The notes beneath the pieces were generated by a model. The model had not been told where the DNA came from. It saw nothing but the letters and a program-made list of their open reading frames with translations, and did not search any database. From Mesostigma viride (lineage: Eukaryota; Streptophyta; Mesostigmatophyceae; Mesostigmatales; Mesostigmataceae): 64,000 nt of DNA. Of this stretch, positions 1-21,897 are shown one piece after another. Numbering within the stretch: the first letter of the stretch is position 1; each line of letters opens with the position of its first letter. A program made the position numbers and the translations under genes. The stretch is from contig RPFO01000219.1 in assembly GCA_009746045.1 (NCBI GenBank), forward strand, positions 282,501 to 346,500, given 5' to 3'.

Positions 1-4
1 GGGG

Positions 5-10270
<10,266 letters not shown>

Positions 10271-10424
10271 AAAGGACGTTCTGTTATAGTCTACCAGTTG
10301 GCCTCGTGAGAAAATGATTAGCATTCCGGCCAGCTGTACAGCAAACCATGAAACTTTTATAAACGCCGTGCGCCCAGTGTGATCGGAAGGAAAAGATCGA
10401 TGAATTAGTTTATTAATTGATTAA
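10271..10424. other. Short intergenic segment downstream of the coiled-coil gene
   Basis: No coding signal is seen. It should hold the 3' UTR and polyadenylation site of the upstream gene. A TGTAA motif, a poly(A) signal used by green algae, overlaps the stop codon, too close to be assigned with confidence. Confidence 0.3.
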
Positions 10425-10760
10425 TTAAGAACATACCTCCGAGGGGAGGCTGTGTAACGCATATCCCTGAGAAGGGGCATAGGGTTTTGAATACATTCTG
10501 AGCAACAACCTGCAGGTGGTGAGTGTAAACCGCCACCTACTCTGGGTGCACAAGGTGCAGCTGCACCACCATGTATTCAGCAGCAAAGGTGTAGGCCATG
10601 TAGCTGACATGGGGTGGAAGATTAATCCTGCCCGGGTGGAAGATGATCATGGCTAAGCAATGCCGGCTAGGGCAGGGCGTCTCAGCAGAGAGTGGCTCTC
10701 TGCATGTGGGCAAAGCATGGCTAACTAATTAAAAGCTTATACATCATCTGGTTTGGATCC
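10425..10760 (-). mobile_element. SINE-like retroposon, copy 1 (minus orientation)
   Basis: Read on the minus strand it matches the 43068-43432 and 45410-45846 sequences. Shared blocks are a 5' TTAGCCATGCT block, GAGAG...CTCTC, GCCATGAT-ATCTTCC and TATGCCCCTTCTCAGGGATA, followed by a TTAATTAA-type tail. It has no open reading frame, so it is a short non-autonomous retroposon or a LINE 3' end. Confidence 0.6.
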
Positions 10761-10859
10761 CATCATACGCATACATAAACATGGGCATGGGCAACGTCAG
10801 CTAAGCCTTACTGTGCTACACTACTACTATAGTTGTCTTACTTAATATTTAATTCCCCA

Positions 10860-10922
10860 GGCTGGGGTGGCGGGGGTGGCCGGCGGGGGTGGCTGGGGTG
10901 GCGGGGGTGGCGGGGGTGGCTG
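10860..10922 (+). repeat. GGGGTGGC minisatellite
   Basis: About seven imperfect GGGGTGGC or GGGTGGCC units in intergenic DNA. No other feature is seen around it. Confidence 0.8.
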
Positions 10923-11149
10923 CCATGTGGCTCATGTGGTCGACGTAGATGGCAGCCCCCCTCCAGTAAACTGGCTTATCTTCCCTGCTACTTGCCGGGG
11001 CCGGAGGTAGGTCGATCAGAGCTTTCGGAAGGAAAAGATGCTTTCAAGTATTAAATTGCATTACGTTCGTGGAGATCGATCATGCATGCGCTTCGCCCGG
11101 CCCGCATTATGCATGAATAATAGGCCCATGCATGCTATAGACCATCTAG

Positions 11150-11265
11150 ATAGCTTATGTACACCATCCATTCCATCCCATGTTCCCCTCCCACTGAGGA
11201 CTTAAGCTCACGTGACGCAGTCACGTGTATATTAATGAATTAATTAATGCTATAGGGCGATGCCT
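11150..11265 (+). mobile_element. LINE 3' tail fragment ending in TTAATTAAT
   Basis: Contains the LINE 3' UTR block CCATGTTCCCCTCCCACTGA, the CACGTGACGCAGTCACGTG hairpin and a short TTAATTAA tail. It is 5' truncated. Confidence 0.75.
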
Positions 11266-11329
11266 CAAAACATATGATAGATCAAAGAATTCGTTCCTTG
11301 ATTCAACGTACAGCTATAATATATACCAG

Positions 11330-11575
11330 TAGGGCACCGTGGCTGATGTGTTATTCCGCCGCACACGGGCCGACTTTGTCGCGCCCATGCACGGTCTAGA
11401 TCCCTCCCAGGCCTGCATGGTGGGCCAGCAGCGATGTGGCGGCGTGTCGTAGTTTTGTGATGTAGTTAGTTGTACCTTGTGCAGCTGGCGTGATCCTTGG
11501 ATGTCCGTGTCAAATTACTATTTCTTCAGGGCTCTTCTTTTCGGGGTTTTCCTTATGTTGCATGCCAATCTCACC
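11330..11575 (+). repeat. Dispersed repeat also found inside the autonomous piggyBac element
   Basis: Shared in reverse complement with about 37920-38160. Matching blocks include GCTGATGTGTTATTCCGCCG, GCCTGCATGGTGGGCC, TAGTTAGTTGTACCTTGTGC and GGCGTGATCCTTGGATGTC. It directly precedes the LINE endonuclease remnant and may be its 5' part. Confidence 0.75.
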
Positions 11576-11644
11576 ATGCACCGTTATTTATCATTCTTAA
11601 TGAATATATACCAGGCACATGATATAGCAATTTTTTGCTGATTT

Positions 11645-14515
11645 GCTTACGACATGCGACTTGGTCACTGCCAACACCCGCTTTCCACGTAGCACGGAGC
11701 ACCTAGTCCAGATGCTTTGGTCACACACACCTCGCCAACTGGCACTGAACGCTGCATCGACTATGTTGTAATGCGCAAGCGTCATCAAGGATCTGTACTA
11801 GCTCAGTGCTCGCTCGCACGTGATCCCCCTGGTGCGCTCCGATCATCGCATCGTCGATCACCACCCGCATCCATCTGCGATTCCCCTCGCCCTTTCGTAA
11901 GCTCGTGGCACCACCTGATTTGCGCACACTCAGTGCAGTTGCTTGAGAATTCTGACGACGCTCTGGAGGACTTCGATCCCTGAAAAACGCGCCCGTACAA
12001 GCGCGCGGCAGAGGCGTTCGTCGACGCGCTGGACATCCCGGCCAGCCACGCCCAGCTGTTCGCTGCCGGCCCGGCAGCGGCCCTTCGGCACCTCGCTGGC
12101 AAGCTGCCCACGGCCGGGGCCCTGCTGCCCCCGGCCCCCGCCGCCCGCCCCGCTTCACCAGCCTGCACCGGCTCCCCGCCGTCATCCAGGCCCGGCAAGC
12201 CCTGCGCGACAACCGCGACCCCGCCAGCTACGCCCGCCTCAAAGCCGATTACCACTCGGCCATCCGGCAGGCGACCAAGGAGCAGGAGGACCTTCATGTC
12301 AGCGAGTACTTCGCCCACCTCAAGGACCAGCATGGCAAGTACGCCTGGACACGCCTGCGTCAGGCCCAACGGCCCGCCGGCGGCGCGCAGCCGGCGCCGC
12401 GGACGCTCTCTGCATGGCTCACCGCAGCAGCAGCTCGACCACCAGTGCCGTATTCCTCCCAGTCCTGGCTGCTCGGCGCCCCCCCGCCGCCTCCGCCGCT
12501 TGACCCTCTGGCGGCCGCACGCCTGGCAGTAGCGCCTGCGCGGACGTCCCTGCGCCGCCCACGCCGCCCGCCGCTGAGCAGGACTACACGTACCCAGCCC
12601 TGACGGATGACCCCGCTGGCCGACCCGGCCAACGAGCTAGTACCGCCGTTCACCGAGCTCGAGCTGAGCACCGCCGCCAAGCAACTCCGCTTCTACGCCG
12701 CCGTTGGACCTGATCAGCTCCCAGCCCCGGTGATTAAGCTGACGGCGCTCACGGGGTTCCTGCTTGATGTCTGCAACCGGATCCTGCTTGCCGACGGGCG
12801 CTGCCGATTCCTGAGTGGCAGCACAGCTAGTACCCAGAATTACGCTGTACAAAAACAAAGGTTCCCGGCCCTGACGACCCCGCCAACTACCGAGGACGGT
12901 CTGCATCCAGAGCGCCGCACTCAAGTTGTTCATGCGCATGATCCTCAACCGCCTTCGTTCTGCTCTCGACTGTCACCTACTAGAGGAAAGTCAAATGGGC
13001 TTCCGTCCTGGGCGCAACACCGTCATGGCCATCTTCGTCGCGCGTCGTCTCTTCGAGGAAATCACTCTCCTGCAACCTCAGTGTCGCGTTTCCCGCCATC
13101 CTGCTTGATCTTTGTCGACTTCATCAAGGCTTTTGATTCTGTCCTCTGGGAAGCTCTATGGGCTGTACTTGCTCGCGCTCGCGTCCCCACTCCCCTAGTA
13201 CCGTCATCCGCACGCTGTATGAGGGGTCGACCACTTCAACACGGCATTACCCTGCCATGCCCACTGCAGACCGGCGTCTGGCAGGGTTGCGTCCTGTCGC
13301 CGTACCTGTTTATTATTGTAGTGGATTATGTTATGCGCCAGGCACGTGCTCGCTTTGCTAGCATTGCAGGCCATGCCCCTGGCCTAGCGATCACGAACGA
13401 GCTTGGAGAAGGGGGGCCGACTAACAAGCAGAATCTACTAGCTGACCTCATTTATGCCGACGACATCATGCTCATCGAGAAGCCGGAGTCTGCCCAATTT
13501 TGGCTGGACTGCCTGGCGCTCGAGGCTCGAGCGGTTGGTCTAGAAATCAGCCCCAAAACGGAGGCCCTGGCCCTCGGCATGGCAGGGCCCCCAACCACAC
13601 TCCGCCTCTTAGATGACACCAAGGTCAACTACCCTCCTTCAGGCCGCTTCAAGCTGCTCGGCAGTTGGCTTCCCGACTGCGAGGACGACATGACGACACG
13701 GGTCGGCATGGCGTGGGCGCAACTCCGGACCACCGCCGCTGGTGGAGCAACCACGCCCTACCCCGGATTGTCAACAAGCGTGACCTCTTCAAGGTCATCA
13801 TTCTGACGATCCTGACCTACGGCGCCGAGACCTGGACCGACTGACGCAGGAGCTGGAGCAACGACTCGACGGCACCGTCACCAAGATGCTGCGCAAGGCC
13901 CTTAACATCCCCTTTGGTTTGCACATTAGTAATGAGGATTTGTACGCTGATTTGCCCTATGTTTCCCACATGTTTTTGGGCACAGGCGCCTGGGCCTAGC
14001 CGGGAACCTGGCCCGCACAGATCAGGTAGATACATCAGATACTACTAGCTGGCACCAAGCCCGCCCAGCCTGAGCAATATGTCCTCACCTGGCGTGCCCC
14101 AGGCCGCGCGTGGCAGGGCCGCCACCCGTGGACTTTTCGTGATAGACTCGGCATGGACATGTGCTACAATAGCTAGACGTGACGGGCTCACACCCGGGCA
14201 GCCTTCTGGTTTGTCTGTAATATGGAGGCAGATGGTGCGCAAGGATATATATATAGATGGCAAGTAGTGATGAAGGAGACCACCCCCAAGTCTGTGCCAG
14301 GGCCTCCGCGTGTGACCGCGTATGGCATTCATAGCGATTCGGGCCGCGGTGCCCACGCCCCTGTAACTAGGACCTAGATAGCTTACACAATCCATTCCAT
14401 CCCATGTTCCCCTCCCACTGAGGACTTATGCTCACGTGACGCAGCCACGTGTCTATTAATTAATTAATTAATTAATTAATTAATTAATTAATTAATTAAT
14501 TAATTAATTAATGAT
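11645..14515 (+). mobile_element. Decayed APE-type LINE, copy A, with (TTAA)n tail
   Basis: Endonuclease C-terminal motifs come first (LVTANTRF, then RCIDYVVMRKRH, then VIPLVRSDHRIV) in shifted frames. A linker region follows (RLPAVIQARQALRDNRDPAS), then the reverse transcriptase and a post-RT segment (TYGAETW, LEQRLDGTVTKMLRKAL, RRLGLAGNLAR). The 3' UTR ends in a CACGTG hairpin and a long TTAATTAA array at about 14453-14515. Several frameshifts and stops make it inactive. The same 3' UTR recurs at five or more other places in the window. Confidence 0.85.
12607..13806 (+). pseudogene. LINE reverse transcriptase domain, frameshifted
   Basis: Visible RT blocks in order are VGPDQLPAPVIK, ESQMGFRPGRNTVMAIF in another frame near 12970-13040, FIKAFDSVLWEALW, GVWQGCVLSPYLF and the catalytic LIYADDIMLIEK. 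Normal spacing supports an APE-clade non-LTR reverse transcriptase. At least two frameshifts break it, in fingers/palm block 2 and after GSWLPDCEDD, so the copy is a pseudogene. Confidence 0.85.
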
Positions 14516-14764
14516 ATAATAAGTTAAGAATGTTGGCCACCTAGCCTGCAGCACTTGTGTGCTGGCCGCGTGTGTAGATATGTATATAATGAAATTCACT
14601 AATACAAATCAAGGTTAAGAAGTGCATGGAACCATACGCTGGCCTGCGCTAATTTTCTGTGCTGGCCTGCGCTGATTGTCGCATGGATACAGTTGCGTTG
14701 CATGCGCTTGTAAATTGTCAATCCTTTGAACATGAAGAGATTAGGTATTATTACTCTACTGAAC

Positions 14765-14950
14765 ATCTCCGCCACCCGTCGACTTTCCGTGATAGACTCG
14801 GCATGGACATGTGCTACCCTAGACGAGATGGGCTCACACCCGGGCAACCTCCTGGTTTGTCTGTAATATGGAGGCAGATTCCATCCCATGTTCCCCTCCC
14901 ACTGAGGACTTATGCTCACGTGATGCAGTCACGTGTCTATTAATTAATTA
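14765..14950 (+). mobile_element. LINE 3' end fragment, copy B
   Basis: Contains the RHPSTFRDRLGMDMCY end of the LINE protein, then a shortened 3' UTR in which VIWRQ-encoding sequence is fused directly to the CCATCCCATGTTCCCCTCCC block. It ends with the CACGTGATGCAGTCACGTG hairpin and a short TTAATTAA tail, so it carries an internal deletion. Confidence 0.75.
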
Positions 14951-14964
14951 AAGATATAAATTAA

Positions 14965-15225
14965 TGGAGGCAGATGGTACGCAAGGATAGATGGCAAGTA
15001 GTGATGAAGGAGACCACCGGCCCAAGTCTGTGGGGGCTCCGCGTGTGACCGCGTATGGCATTCATAGCGATTCGGGCCGTGTCCAGGTCTCGGCGCCGTA
15101 GGCCGGTCAGGATCGTCTGAATGACGACCTTGAAGAGGTCACGCTTGACGATCCGGGGTAGGGCGGGGCTGCATGCTCCACCAGCGGCGGTGGTCATGGA
15201 GTTGCGCCCACCGGTGCGTAGGACC
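14965..15225. mobile_element. LINE 3' UTR fragment joined to an inverted LINE 3'-ORF fragment
   Basis: 14965-15075 is plus-strand LINE 3' UTR (AGGCAGATGGTACGCAAGGA block). About 15076-15222 is the reverse complement of the 13720-13850 region (TYGAETW coding segment). The head-to-head join is typical of rearranged or twin-primed LINE copies. Confidence 0.65.
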
Positions 15226-15276
15226 TAGATAGCTTACATCATCCATTCTGATCCCATGTCAGTTCCACGTGATCCA

Positions 15277-15515
15277 CATGATCACGAACGAGCTTGGAGA
15301 AGGGGGGCCGACTAACAAGCAGAATTTACTAGCTGACCTCATTTATGCCGACGACATCACGCTCATCGAGAAGCCGGAGTCTGCCCAACTCAACTTTGCA
15401 TGGCTGGACTGCCTGGCGCTCGAGGCTCGGGCGGTTGGTCTAGTAGAAATCAGCCCCAAAACGGAGGCCCTGGCCCTCGGCATGCATGGCAGGGCCCCTA
15501 CCCACACTCCGCCTC
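15277..15515 (+). pseudogene. LINE copy D, 5' part (RT YADD region), interrupted at TTAA
   Basis: Matches 13390-13612 of copy A through LIYADDITLIEKPESA, with an inserted LNFA and a few extra codons. It stops at CTCTTAA, where a 19.5 kb element begins. The rest of the same copy resumes at 35062. Confidence 0.85.
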
Positions 15516-15519
15516 TTAA

Positions 15520-17238
15520 GGGGACATGACACATTGAAAGTGCACTTTTCTGGAAAACAGACCTGTGCATGGGATAAAAATCCGGTTATGCTTCCAAACC
15601 ATAAATATGTGAAAAAAAAGAATTTCCAGCCACTTGGGGGTGGTACTACCCCCCAGCATGACCCAGTTATGAGCTAAAAATAGAAAAAGACGCTATTTTT
15701 GGCCGATTTTTCCTAGGAGACTGGGCAAACCAAAAGTGACCAAACCACATATTTTCCTAAAATCCCCACCCTTGCAAATAAATCTGGCTACTCAGGACCA
15801 CAAAATAAGCACGTTTAGACTATTTATAGGGTTTAGCCCAAAACACGTATTTTTTTGGTCCTAAAAAAATAAATCAAATAGTAGACACATGCAAAAATTC
15901 CAGTGATGATATTTATACTAGGCCTAGGGTGGGAATTTCACTCTCACAAAGTTTGAGCTCATTCTGAGCACGTTTACTCATGTTATTAGTGTAAACATGC
16001 AAAAAAAAAATGACAGAAAATCCGGGTTATGAGCACAAACAACACCCCTTTTACACCCTAGCCAACCACTAACTGGGGCAAACCAGGTGCAATTAATTAA
16101 TAAAATGTATCATAAAGCTTGCCACCAAATTACAGGTCATTCTGACCTAGTTTGCCCATAGTACATCATGTTATAGCTGCCACCCTGCATGCTTGGTACA
16201 CTGTGGCATGAGGGACACCATAAGCACATTCCTAAGCTTGCCCCCTGCAAATTGGGCAGAAGCACGTAAAGAAAATGCTAGATGCTTGAAGAAGACATCC
16301 ACCGACAAAATCATTACGCACGCAGGCATGACCACTTGCGGGAATCACCTCATAGCTAACACCCAGTCATGATGCTAAAGGACAAAAGGGCCATCCTCAT
16401 AATAAGCACCTGATCCTTATCATCTAGGAAGCCCCAGCCATGTGTAATGAAAGCAAAACATATTGGAAGGAGATAACTATATAACACATGCTCACCTTCC
16501 CTACAACTTCACACCTTGTTTTCCAGCAGGCTGAAGGGCCAAGACAAGCGTTTATGAGCTCGCCAGCTCCTTGCAACGTTGATGCCGCTCCCAGGCAGCT
16601 AGGGTCCTTGACTACGCAATATACAATGTCTACCATATGAAAAACTCCATAAAAGAAAGTGAAGCAGAGCCGCAAAACTGCCCGATCAACTCTTGCTAGC
16701 TTTAAGAAGCATGGCATACGCAGGATAAGGCAAAACATTGAAACCTGCGAAAACAGATAGCGCAACTGCAACAAGTGGCGAACAAAATAATAGCAAGAAC
16801 ACCCGGAATCGGCGCCAAAGCTTCATGCCAGGAACATTTAGAGCGCAAACCGACAGGGCGGTGACATGCGGCAAATGAACGTACCACGGACGGCTTTATT
16901 TCCTACCCAGGCGCGCGAGACAGCCAGCCATCCATGGATGGCTTGACCGCGGATCGCGCAGGCCTGAACGATATCATTTCAGAAATGACGGGAAATGGCC
17001 GCAGATCGAAGCCGCTTAGGATGTTTTCACGGTTTCCATTACTAAACGCTTCTTCCTGCATCAATATAATCCACAAATCTTAAATTCTACAGTCGCAGGC
17101 ACGCATTCTAAATTAATATGTGCGGCCAGATTTTCGGATTAGACCCCCGTGCAAATCTGGATTAAGAAAGGCACCGACTTTTCAAATTGTGCATATCTGG
17201 CTATGAAACATCATACTAGAACATCGTTTAAAACCACC
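15520..17238. other. Noncoding left arm of the TTAA element
   Basis: AT-rich sequence with many A-runs. Short minus-strand frames around 16424-16887 show no recognisable domain. I see no gene here. Confidence 0.6.
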
Positions 17239-17243
17239 GGCGT

Positions 17244-17943
17244 TGTAACGACTAAAAATGTTGTGTTTGCAACAGCCTCAGTATCAACATTAGCGTGAAA
17301 AGATCTTTATACCTGGGTTGGAGTCGCGACAGATAACTTCACGTCCAGAGAAGCAATGAAGATGGATCTTCAACAGTTAAGGGAATGAGTCCCCACCCTT
17401 GTTAGACACAACAGACAAGTTATATCCAAGTCGACTATCTGTTGAAGTTATAGTTGACTTTTGGCAAGGGTTGTTTGATTGATGAAACAAGGAATCCCTT
17501 GAATTACACCATAGCTTTAGCTTTCTTACACGCACACATGCACGGCCGCCACAATCAGTATAAAAGTCATCGTGCACGCAGAGTCGGCTCAACCCTAACC
17601 CGAAAGAACCAATCAAAAGTGAGGATCACTCAAGGTAAGATCCTGTCCTCAGAATCCACAACACAGCACAAGGCCAGCACTACAGAATCTCCGTGACCTG
17701 GAACCAGATCCACCAGGTACGACAGTCTTAAAGAGAATCTATGACTGGCTGAACTAAACCATACAAAGTACCCCACGTGGATCAGGCCACGACCAATGAG
17801 GGTAGAACAATAATTCGACAGATCTCAGCAGGCCCAATATCAATCATACGTCGAAGCCTCCTAACTATCCAAATAATTGTCCCCAAGAACTCATAATAAG
17901 GTCACCAGTAGGAAAACTTTGGATGTAACATTTGGTTGTTACA
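17244..17943 (-). repeat. 3' LTR (700 bp) of the minus-strand gypsy-like element
   Basis: Reads TGTAACG...GTTGTTACA on the plus strand. It is identical to the 34180-34879 copy except at one position (AATGAG versus AAGGAG near 17387). It contains a TATAAAAG motif near 17560. Confidence 0.95.
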
Positions 17944-17960
17944 TATCTCCCCCTCAAGAC
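17944..17960 (-). promoter_or_regulatory. Polypurine tract of the gypsy-like element
   Basis: Read on the minus strand this is TTGAGGGGGAGATA, directly abutting the TGTAAC start of the LTR, as expected for the plus-strand primer of an LTR retrotransposon. Confidence 0.7.
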
Positions 17961-19379
17961 AGGAACTCCCAGTTCCTAGAAGCCAAGAAGAATAAACAAC
18001 AACCTACACAAGAACAACACAACAATAAACAGGAAGTCCACCATCTCTTGGAACAAGCAGATGGGTTTTTACATCCCTGAAGCCAGGGCCTCCTATCTCA
18101 TAAACATCTAGTCACAGGTGCTTAAGGAAGACAAGTCACATCCTTATCCACTACAAGCCCAGATAATCACAGCAATACGGGAAGTCATCCCGTCATCATT
18201 CTGGAATTCTGGAACTCCGGACTGGAACATCAGAACTGGAATGGAGCCCCCCCCATCATCCATCCTGGAATCCCCCCCCTCACACCACAATCCAAAGCCC
18301 CCCTTTCCTTCTCAGCCCTGTTCCTCACAGGCTATACCAATCCCCATTCAGGCCACCTTGCCATTGGGTCCACACATGGGAAACTGCCCCACCACGTGGG
18401 CCAACTCTTGCCAGTTCCTGCTGACCTTCAGCACCATGCAAGTCTCAGTAGCCCCTGCCACCATCTGGACAGCATAGCGGAAGCATGCCCCAGGAGAGGA
18501 GCACCACAGACTGACTCGCCGGGTCCATCACCCAAGTAGAGGACGTCTTGTGCCTGCTCACCCCTGATCTGTACGCTCACCAGAACTGCAGAAAGGTCTT
18601 GACCACAGACCACTTAGCACCTATCAGGGCACCAGCACCCATAGTGGCATCAGACGGACCCTAAGTTCCACAGTGTACTTGGGCAACCCGGGATTGCAAA
18701 AGAGGTAGAAGTCTCCAAAGGAAAACACCTTCTGGCTGAGCTGGAGAAAGAAGGAACCAAATCAAAGTCACCTTTCTGAACTGAAACTCCAACAGCTCCC
18801 TGTAGGAAGCCTCTCCCATACTCACTGGCTGCAACTGAGTAAATGCCTCCTTCAAGGCCTCAGGTAAGGCTGCTAGCATGTCCTGCCCCTCAGTAGGCCT
18901 CATATCAAACTCAGGTCCTGGTGACAATGCATACATCCTATGCAGCAGATGAGCCACAAAAAGGGGAGCCACTCTCATACAGGCTGGTGTGCATACATGA
19001 ACCACGTCTTAATCATACCAGGCATCAAGCCCTAGGTGAACAACTCCATATGTCATATGTCGGGGTACAACACAGAAGTCACTCTCCATGTGCCATCCAG
19101 GCTCAGATCCCCTCAACTATCCTCAGAAGCTGGTCACCAAGATCTGGATGTCATCTCAGCTTAGTCCCACCAAACTCCCCCAAGAGTCCATCCCACTCAA
19201 CTCAGATCCCAGTCAGATTCGATGAGTCCACATGAATCCAGGAAGGAGTCAACAGGGTCAAGGCACCTAAGCCAAACAAGGTGAGGCCACTCCAGGTTCT
19301 GGGACACCACCCTCCCTCAGCTAGAGTCCACGGGTGAAGGACAAGCCTGACATTCCCAGGGATAACGGGTCATCCACAG
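17961..19379. other. Interior of the gypsy-like element without recognisable genes
   Basis: Short frames on both strands, for example minus 18661-19005, have no domain I recognise. The sequence is C-rich on the plus strand. Confidence 0.5.
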
Positions 19380-19865
19380 GGATCCATGCCATGAATACTG
19401 ACAGCTCTCACTGCTTGATCAGGGCAGGAAGCAGTGTGTCATGTAGCAAGGCTAACCCTCTATACAGCCAACCCCCCCTAATTAACTTGGGCTGCCAGGG
19501 TCCAAGGCTCATCAGGTCATAGCAGGCTGGATGGATGCCAAGAATGCTCAATCCTAACACAGGGCTGGCATGAGCTTCTGCTGCAGCAAGTCCAAGGCCC
19601 GCTGACACCCGGCAGTCCACGCAAACTGGAACGAGGAAACGTCAACAGCGCCCCAGGTGGAAGTGCAGTCACCAAGAGACAGGAGCAATCCAGCAGGAAG
19701 ACGTCGCCAACAGGGTCGCCTCATGAAGAGCAAGGTTATCTCAGAAGGACGCCCATGAGGCCGTGGACAGGGTTGTCTCCAGTGGGTACCCGTCAGCAGG
19801 TTGGGGAGATGCAACAAAGCACAGCCAAAATAGCCCACCGATGGCCAGCGAAACCAGGATACCAT
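19380..19865 (-). pseudogene. RT/RNase H remnant of the gypsy-like element
   Basis: On the minus strand a segment reads FQFAWTAGCQRALDLLQQKL and then, after a frameshift, ASPVLGLSILGIHPACYDLM. This resembles the Ty3/gypsy RT to RNase H junction (F.WT.ECQ.AF..LK..L...PVL). No catalytic RNase H or RT motif remains in one frame. The assignment rests on this junction only. Confidence 0.5.
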
Positions 19866-20013
19866 CAGGTTCTATGAGGATAGTCAGGGATCTATGAGGA
19901 GACCCAGAAAAGATGAACTGAAATCCCAAGGTGTCTCCACGCTATGATCCTCATAGATCTCCTCCCCACCAGAACAAAATTTCCCCCCCTCCAGTCGCAC
20001 CCACAGGAGTAAG

Positions 20014-20661
20014 AGTTAGCATTTTGGGCAACCAATATGCTAAGTGGATGCAGTTTGGAAAGACCTTTCCAACGCCGTGCTGACCGCCTGAAACAGACAA
20101 GGGACGAGAAAGATATGAGGTCCCGAAGTCCTAGCCGTCCGTGGCCGACTAAGGTACAGTCCTCTGGTATAGTGGACAGGACACGTGGCAGGCCGTGCCT
20201 GCACAGGCTTAGCCTGACTATCACGTGACTGTGGTCCACGTAGGCCAGAGGAGCAGCAGCCTGTGGCTGGTGGAATACAGGGCTGGCACAGGTCTGCAAG
20301 GATACTAGGCCTTGCAGGCTTGTGACAGGTCCTGTACTTCCTAGGTTGCAGAGTCTAGGCAAATCCAGTTCGTCCTGGCTCTGCACTGATGCCAGTGGAC
20401 GTTGGGGATTTGCTTGCATGCCTGCACGTGCCTCGTCACGCCGATGGGAACGAGGAACAACGCAAAGGATATAGCTTGGTCATGGGGGATGACCAGCTAT
20501 CTTGGCAAGCACGAACCGAGGCTCCCACATTGGTCGTGGAACCGCTCACCGTGGTCGTGGCTTGGTGCACGGGTTAAAAGGTTGCTGCCTTTGCAACTTT
20601 GGCTCATCCCGTTGTGTGGCGCGAGAGACCAGGAACTCACAGTTCTGGCTGTTCGCTAACT
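20014..20661 (+). repeat. 5' LTR of the copia element
   Basis: AGTTAGC...GCTAACT, bounded by GTAAG on its outer side. It differs from the 3' LTR by GACTAAGG/GACTAGG, GGCC/GACC, AGGGC/AGGAC and TGCCT/TGACT. It does not have the usual TG...CA ends. Confidence 0.95.
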
Positions 20662-20695
20662 CGTACTATTGCATTTCTGTTGTGCAAGGTTTTTC

Positions 20696-21844
20696 ATGTC
20701 GGCCGAGGCTCGGGTCGAGACACCTGAGTCATCCCCCGGGCACGAAGCAGCTCCCGAGGCGCCAGCGCGCGAGAACGCGTTTTTCCCCTATTCCCACCCA
20801 TCCAACGCTTCTACGTTTGTGCAGGCCGCCTACGTTGCGAGGGGTCTTGCGGAAGGAGGTTGGGTTGCTGTGTTTGGAAACGCAGCAGGGCCGTCGGCAA
20901 ACGACCCAGTGGTGATGAGGATAAGGGCGACGACGTCGCCAGGGGAGACGGGTCGGGTCTGCACGGAGCGGCTTGTCGCTATTCGCGACGAAATAGCTTC
21001 GTTGATCTACAGTTTGGAGGTCGCGTACCAGGGCGGGCACGTCACCATTCAGGCGCTGGACTTAGCGCGTGAAACGCTGGGCCAGCTGGTGGCCATTTGT
21101 TTAGGTGGTACCAGATTGTACAACCACTGGGTGGCGACAAGCTCGCTGGGGGAGGGGACCGACGCGTCACATATTATACGGGACGCGCAGACGCGTGAAG
21201 CCGACAGTCCGTGGGATTCGGCTGAAGTGGTAGCTCAGACGTGTGAGCACCTGGTCAATATCTTGACCCAAGAGGCGCGTGGTCACGCCGATCACTGGGT
21301 GATCACGACACGACCAGCCGGCATTTGGTCGACCTTGGATACACCGAGGTTGCAAAGCAGGCCGGGGGCGTGTGGGCCAACGGTGACAGTCATCACCGGT
21401 CGGGACGTCACCGACGAGGATTTTCACAGCGAGTTCGTGGATCGCCCCACGGGCATCATAGCTCGTTCGTCACAGCAGATTGACGAAGGGGACGGCACAA
21501 ACGAGGGCTACTCAGCTCGGCGTAGGGCGGAGTTGCATATCCCGTTTGAGCCAGAACACGACTTCGCTGAGATTGGTCGGGGGTCACGGAACGACAGGCG
21601 GGGTGGTGGCAGTCGGTGGGTCAGGAACCTGCAGTGGTATCGCCGTGGTAGTGCGCCTAGGCTGCCGGTGGAGCAGACACCAGCCGGGAGGCCGGTGAGC
21701 CGGGTATTAGGTCCTTACAACGCGGAGGAGGTCCGTTCAGTTCCGCGCGTAGGGACACCGGTGGCGCGCACAGCGCAGGAGCGTGAGGAGGAGGCCATAG
21801 CTGAGGAACGGCCAGCGGCTTCTTCAGGCAGCACCAGCGCTTGA
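20696..21844 (+). CDS. Intact 382-aa frame of unknown function in the copia 5' region
   Basis: The first ATG (MSAEARVETPESS) lies 35 bp after the 5' LTR and the frame ends in TGA after SSGSTSA. The central part alternates helices and hydrophobic segments (ERLVAIRDEIASLIYSLEVA, ALDLARETLGQLVAICLGG). The C-terminal third is Arg/Gly-rich and disordered. It has no CCHC knuckle, protease, integrase or RT motif. It may be an extra Gag-like protein or a captured host gene. It is unbroken while gag-pol is not. I do not recognise the family. Confidence 0.65.
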   Translation: MSAEARVETPESSPGHEAAPEAPARENAFFPYSHPSNASTFVQAAYVARGLAEGGWVAVFGNAAGPSANDPVVMRIRATTSPGETGRVCTERLVAIRDEIASLIYSLEVAYQGGHVTIQALDLARETLGQLVAICLGGTRLYNHWVATSSLGEGTDASHIIRDAQTREADSPWDSAEVVAQTCEHLVNILTQEARGHADHWVITTRPAGIWSTLDTPRLQSRPGACGPTVTVITGRDVTDEDFHSEFVDRPTGIIARSSQQIDEGDGTNEGYSARRRAELHIPFEPEHDFAEIGRGSRNDRRGGGSRWVRNLQWYRRGSAPRLPVEQTPAGRPVSRVLGPYNAEEVRSVPRVGTPVARTAQEREEEAIAEERPAASSGSTSA

Positions 21845-21897
21845 GCCAGTTTTGCCTTGTCTGTCGCCTGTTTTGTTTTGTCCTCCCACTGTATATA

